Below are positions 63,345 to 64,000 of a DNA stretch of 64,000 nt, in pieces (position 1 is the stretch's first letter; the number at the start of each line of letters is the position of its first letter). The stretch is taken from NCBI RefSeq assembly GCF_964340395.1, contig NC_135550.1, positions 6,816,601 through 6,880,600 of the forward strand, in the 5' to 3' direction. Under the pieces are notes generated by a model. The model did not search any database, was not told the origin of the DNA, and was given only the letters and a program-made list of their open reading frames with translations. This DNA comes from Glandiceps talaboti. Lineage: Eukaryota > Hemichordata > Enteropneusta > Spengelidae. Both the position numbers and the translations under genes were made by a program.

Positions 63345-63714
63345 CTCTCTGTTCAGTTAGAATGCAAATGGATTACTTTTGAATTGAATTTAAATAAAAA
63401 ACATTATTACTAAATGATTAGCACACCATTTAAGTTATTTAGCTGTGTGTAGATCTGAGATGTGTATCGGTGGAAAAACGTCTATATATTCTTTGCACAG
63501 TGTCTGTGTTTTCAACCACAGAGTAGCATTTGTTAGGGATGTTACAAGGAATGTGCCTATGTAAGCATTTCACATTTATAACAATATTGAAATCGTAGCA
63601 ACCATATGCATGCTAGCCAGTAGACACTAGTCTATGTGGCTGTAGTCTTCCTGGAAAAACAGATAACAGTTACTGGTCTAAGTGAACAAGTATGGTAGTT
63701 CATTATCCTATTTA

Positions 63715-63868
63715 CAGTCCATGGCAACCATGACCAAACCCACAGCAACTGCATACCTTTAGTGTTGCAGTCCATGGCAACCATAACTAAACCCACAGCA
63801 ACTGCATACCTTTAGTGTTGCAGTCCATGGCAACCATAACTAAACCCACAGCAACTGCATACCTGAAG
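63715..63868 (+). repeat. 53-bp tandem repeat, three copies
   Basis: Unit CAGTCCATGGCAACCATAAC plus TAAACCCACAGCAACTGCAT and ACCTTTAGTGTTG, downstream of CATSPERG. The flanking 63345-64000 is otherwise featureless. Confidence 0.92.
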
Positions 63869-64000
63869 TGTTTTGGAAATTGTGTATATGGACATAGTTA
63901 TAAGGAACTTTATGAGCATGGCCAACATAATCATATCAATTCCTAGCAACCATGACCATGAACATAGCAACCATGTAATAAGTTTAGTTTCAGTGTTGTG

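Overview
The window is nuclear DNA of an animal, AT-rich, with intron-dense genes, GT-AG splice junctions, AATAAA signals and many intronic transposons and simple repeats. Gene content and divergence suggest an invertebrate, possibly a non-vertebrate deuterostome such as a hemichordate, echinoderm or lancelet. The sequence alone does not fix the species. Three genes account for all the conserved coding sequence.

(1) 463-27361, plus strand: the last 36 coding exons (1,410 codons) of USP34, a giant deubiquitinase. It enters in the middle of the catalytic domain and runs to the stop codon. (2) 32241-39813, minus strand: a complete 9-exon AHSA1/AHSA2-type activator of the Hsp90 ATPase (342 aa), tail-to-tail with USP34. 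(3) 40163-63277, plus strand: a complete gene for CATSPERG, the gamma auxiliary subunit of the sperm CatSper calcium channel (23 coding exons, about 1,170 aa). It is divergent from AHSA1, with 349 bp between the two start codons and a heat-shock element on the AHSA1 side. The convergent USP34-AHSA pair matches the USP34/AHSA2 neighbourhood of mammals.

The introns are crowded. A 5'-truncated but open LINE reverse transcriptase lies antisense at 53.6-56.4 kb. A Penelope-like element remnant at 57.0-57.5 kb ends in what appears to be a complete type-I hammerhead ribozyme. Several foldback (MITE-like) elements occur, including a nearly perfect 142-bp hairpin at 47.9-48.1 kb and a family with three copies. 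A 34-bp minisatellite runs for 2.65 kb directly behind a USP34 splice donor.

The most unusual pattern is recurrent. At eight or more places a tandem or local duplication has captured coding sequence, usually with the adjoining splice donor or acceptor, giving runs of decoy splice sites beside the true one. They lie near 12.4, 17.0, 18.3, 18.9, 25.9, 49.0, 53.1 and 58.1 kb. One copy, at 49.0 kb, would add 28 codons in frame. Coding calls rest on recognised protein families and matching splice phases. No database search was run.
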